A DNA stretch of 64,000 nt from Smittia aterrima. Its lineage: Eukaryota; Arthropoda; Insecta; Diptera; Chironomidae. A program made the position numbers and the translations under genes. The notes under the pieces were generated by a model. That model had not been told where the DNA came from and did no database searches. It worked only from the letters and a program-made list of their open reading frames with translations. Numbering within the stretch: the stretch's first letter is position 1; every line of letters starts with the position of its first letter. Where the stretch lies: the NCBI GenBank assembly GCA_033063855.1, contig CP093829.1, positions 25,637,537 through 25,701,536 on the forward strand. The letters run 5' to 3'. Shown piece after piece: positions 61,001 through 64,000 of this stretch.

Positions 61001-63421
61001 CAAATCAAGAGATCTGCATTGAAAAATGTAAGGGCTACTTTGCGGGTAGTATTAAGACACCAGCTCATTGAGGAAATAAAAACGGGACAAAACTCTTCCG
61101 CAATGGAAAAAAGTTCGTTGTCAGCGAGAGGAAAGTTTATTAAATTCTTGCGAAATGAGGGTGTTTGACCCGATTATTATAAAAGTATTTCTGACACAAG
61201 TTTCCTTCATGAAGGAGTAAGTAGGCAATAAATGACACGCTCTGTCTCGTTGGAGTTTACTGTGAGACGTCCCAACTCTCCGCCTGCGACACAGTTTTTG
61301 AAATGCCCATAAATTATTGATCGATTTCTTTTCACCAGCCCTTTGGCAATGGTTCTTACATGTTAGCAGAAAATTTGTTCAAGATTGAGTTCACTCACTC
61401 AAGCAGTAGAGTAAAAATTCAATTCAAAACAGCATGAAAACAAAACAGCACATAGCTACAAATTACTCCGAAAGTTCACTTTAACTGCTGCCTATTTGTG
61501 TCATGGTCGGACGCCCTACATTTCAAAAAACGTTTACATTTTGCATTCATTTCCGTTCGCCTGCATATGCCGCTTTCCACCTGCACACATGCAACCCTTC
61601 GCGACGCGAGAGTAAAATATTGCAAATTGCACATAGCTTGGAAATAAATTTGTCAATATAAGTTTACTATTGAAGCAAATAAATTCTGTTGAGTCAGGAC
61701 GTTGCAGGGCTTTGAAACACTTTAAATAATTTGCATTGCGCTTACTTTTCAATTTCATCTCATCATGCTTAATGGTTTCATGTTCAAATTTATTGATTAT
61801 TTGAGTTAAAATTCGACTATATAAAAATAAACTTCAGTTTCAAGCACGGGAATGATGTACATGGATGTACATAGCGTGTCCTATTTATTTGTAAATATTC
61901 CCATCTATAGAAAATCATGTATATAAAAGTGCATGATGAGAGCAGACAGAGAAAGAGAGACAAAATTTCCAAGAAGAGAATTCTCTTTAAAAACGAGTCT
62001 ATCCCTCGGGATTTTGTTTCTCTACTTTCAAGAATTTACGAGCTAATAGCTTTTCTCGGTGCTACTTGCACGCTTTCCCACCCGGAAACAGAAGGTTTTT
62101 GTATATAGGGCAAGGTTACGGAAGACATTTCGAGAAACTTTTTATAGGTAAAACTTTAAGGCTTGATAAACCTTTTTTTTATTGTTTCTTTGATTCATAA
62201 GAACAAAAAAAAAAAGGTTTACCTAAATTTTAAAAAAATTCAAACAATATTAAGTTGTTCGGTTTAAATCAACTTTAAATTCCGCTTCATTGCCGCACTT
62301 GATGCCGTTATTTTTTATCGTCTCGAAAAAAAAATGCGAATTGTGGACTTGACAAGACTAAACATGAGGCATGTTTTTGCATTCATGAATTTAATTATTA
62401 AATATGATGCAAACGAACGTGATCTTGAAAATAAAAATTCGAAATGAGATCTGATATATCTCAACCATTTTTGCCTCATAGTGCCGCCTAAAGCAGGCCC
62501 TATTAGCTACAAAAATCAATTAAGAAAATTTTCGAATTTATTAAACCGCTCTCGATGAAAATAATTTTTGTTTAAATTCGAATCGCATACTGAATCTCGA
62601 CTCTCTTTCTTCGACTTGCAAGTTATCGCGCATATATAATTGATAAATGAGTTTATTTACGTTAACATTCGGTGATGTTTATTGGAAATAAATTGAGACA
62701 CAACTCATCTCTGCACAATGAATATAAATTCGAAAAGTTAGAAAATTATATTGTTGTTAAAAAAAAACAAAGGAAAAATTGCAGTCGATCAACTATTCTT
62801 TGATTCGAATACAACAAAAGCAAAACTGTATTTAATATTTTGAAAGTCAAAAGATAAATTGGGTTCATTGTTCGGGTGAACGATCATTCTCATCATTTGT
62901 GCTTCATGCCAGCATATAAAATCAATAACATTATCTGGTATACAGCCTCCAAAAGCCTTCTCGGTCACTGCCCCAAAAAAATATTTTAACTTCTTGAAAG
63001 CTTATCATTAAAAGTAATAGTCAATAAAAACGTCGTAAATTTAAAACTTTCGGAAACAAAACTTTCGTGAAATTTACGAAATTAAATTCGAATAATTTGA
63101 TTTTATACTTTTAAACAGATTTGTCCTGAACTCTTACATTTTTTGATATACGAGGAAATTTTCATTAAAATTTAAATACAGAAATATTTTGGCTGTTTAT
63201 CATTAAGTTCAATTGTTGATAAGATAATCTCTCATGGCTTTCTTTCTTTTTAGCATGGATTCTAGGATGGTTTATGTGCAAAACTGTTCCCTACATACAA
63301 GGTTCGTATCCCATAATCTCAGTCAAAAATATATTTAACCACAAAATCTCCTAAAATTAATATTTACAGGTGTCTCTGTAGCGGCTTCTGTTTACAGTTT
63401 GATTGCAGTGTCCTTGGACCG
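58072..63421 (+). CDS. SIFaR: Neuropeptide GPCR, probably SIFamide receptor; 5' part only, runs off the window
   Basis: Four exons visible: 58072-58446, 58508-58619, 63254-63301, 63370-63421, all in phase; the last ends mid-codon (GAC CG) before GTAAGT, so the gene continues past position 64000. The 100-residue extracellular N-terminus has Asn-glycosylation sequons (NVS, NNS, NMT) and no signal peptide. TM1 contains GLIGNLFVISVVF (the class-A Asn), then the first intracellular loop RVPRMRTPTNLF, TM2 with NLAIADVLV (the Asp), the conserved Trp-Cys of loop one (LGWFMCK) and TM3 with AASVYSLIAVSLDR, where DR begins the DRY-like motif. LMSNLFVPW followed by VPYIQGVSVAASVY is what I recall of insect SIFamide receptors (NPFF receptor relatives); RYamide or other NPY-type receptors are the alternative. 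A 4.6-kb intron separates TM2 from TM3. Confidence 0.75.
58620..63253 (+). other. Large intron of the GPCR gene
   Basis: 4.6 kb between the TM2 and TM3 exons. No recognisable protein or RNA gene. Open frames at 59.5-59.7 kb and 59.9-60.4 kb (84 and 145 codons) show no family features and sit in AT-rich DNA. A long intron inside an otherwise compact receptor gene may carry nervous-system enhancers. Confidence 0.5.
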
Positions 63422-64000
63422 GTAAGTTTTCCCATTTTTCTCAACTCACGAACTTTTGTTGAAGTTTTATGACAAAAGCTATTTCAGATTAGCTTTCAAT
63501 ATAGCTTCTAGTCCATTCATCTTTGTCTGCATTTGACAATAAAGTTTTAAGATAAAAAACTGACCAAAAAACTTTTTTTTTTTTAAATCGTCTAGTCACA
63601 AGAATCCTTGAACTTTGGACTGACATTCAAAGCTTTTTGAAGTTTTTTGTCTCCGGAAGTATTTGATAAAAACTAATGAGAAAATCAATGGAAGAAAAAA
63701 AAATATCTGATTAAACTGAATGTTAGTGATTACTTCAACTTGAATGATGTTTTTTGGCTCAGGCTCTATCATATTTAAAAAAGTGTTATTGATAGAATGT
63801 ATGCTAAAAGGTTTTCACTCTATTCATTCTTAATAGTCGTTGGCAGCATAAAATTTGAAAGCTTCTTTTAATAACTCCTCTCGTTTCATAAATTCTCACA
63901 AAAGATATTTGTAAATATTTACACTGACAGAACGGGGAGAAGAGATCTTGAGTTTCTTCACATGAGTTCTTAATATAATCGTTAAATGGGACATGCTTAT
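63422..64000 (+). other. Intron of the GPCR gene, continuing past the right edge
   Basis: Starts with the donor GTAAGT after the DR codon pair. The next coding exon (expected to encode TM4) is not in this window. No other feature seen. Confidence 0.6.

Noticed and set aside
1..64000. Transposable elements, tRNA, rRNA, CRISPR or viral insertions
   Set aside because: Scanned by eye on both strands; no transposase, reverse transcriptase, viral or RNA-gene signature recognised. Short degenerate repeats cannot be excluded without a database search.

Overview
The window is AT-rich nuclear DNA from an animal. Genes have GT-AG introns, often only 55-80 bp, and the protein set is insect-like: a Drip-type aquaporin ending in SYDF, a hairy-family repressor resembling fly Side, FKBP59, a SIFamide-type receptor and two Tsp42E-like tetraspanins. 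I infer a dipteran, probably a nematoceran such as a chironomid midge with a compact genome; family-level placement is a guess. No transposon-derived proteins, rRNA, tRNA or CRISPR were recognised. All exon models were built by eye from reading frame, splice sites and family knowledge, so boundaries may be off by a base.

Layout. 1-4801 shows no gene. 4802-16212 (+) is the water channel gene Drip, with three alternative first coding exons spread over 3.3 kb. 17087-17438 (-) is a tiny secreted single-domain chitin-binding protein. 18071-22156 (-) is an MPND/CG4751-type protein (RAMA domain, MPN/JAMM domain and a disordered tail of over 900 residues). It is divergently paired with CSN8 (22571-23205, +). 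23.3-27.7 kb has no gene, followed by a bHLH-Orange repressor ending in WRPW (27697-30153, -), followed by another 9 kb with no recognisable gene. These flanks look like regulatory territory of a developmental transcription factor.

From 39 kb the window is gene-dense. 39146-46842 (+) is a ten- or eleven-exon gene for a large disordered protein that I do not recognise, with candidate PP1-docking motifs and alternative C-termini. Then come argininosuccinate lyase (47157-48663, -), a tetraspanin (48906-49759, -), a second, divergent tetraspanin with a lysosomal-type sorting tail (51060-52226, +), the TORC2 subunit SIN1 (53085-54807, -), FKBP59 (55063-56987, -) and the 5' half of a neuropeptide GPCR, probably the SIFamide receptor, which runs off the right edge (58072 to beyond 63421, +).

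There is no single pathway. The closest functional links are the divergent MPND/CSN8 pair, which is suggestive because the MPN and CSN families overlap, and the tetraspanin pair, probably an old duplication. The items most worth checking are the alternative 5' ends of Drip, the 17-nt microexon beside its first NPA box, the RAMA+JAMM protein as a possible DNA-modification reader in a fly, and the unrecognised scaffold gene with a possible prenylated C-terminus.
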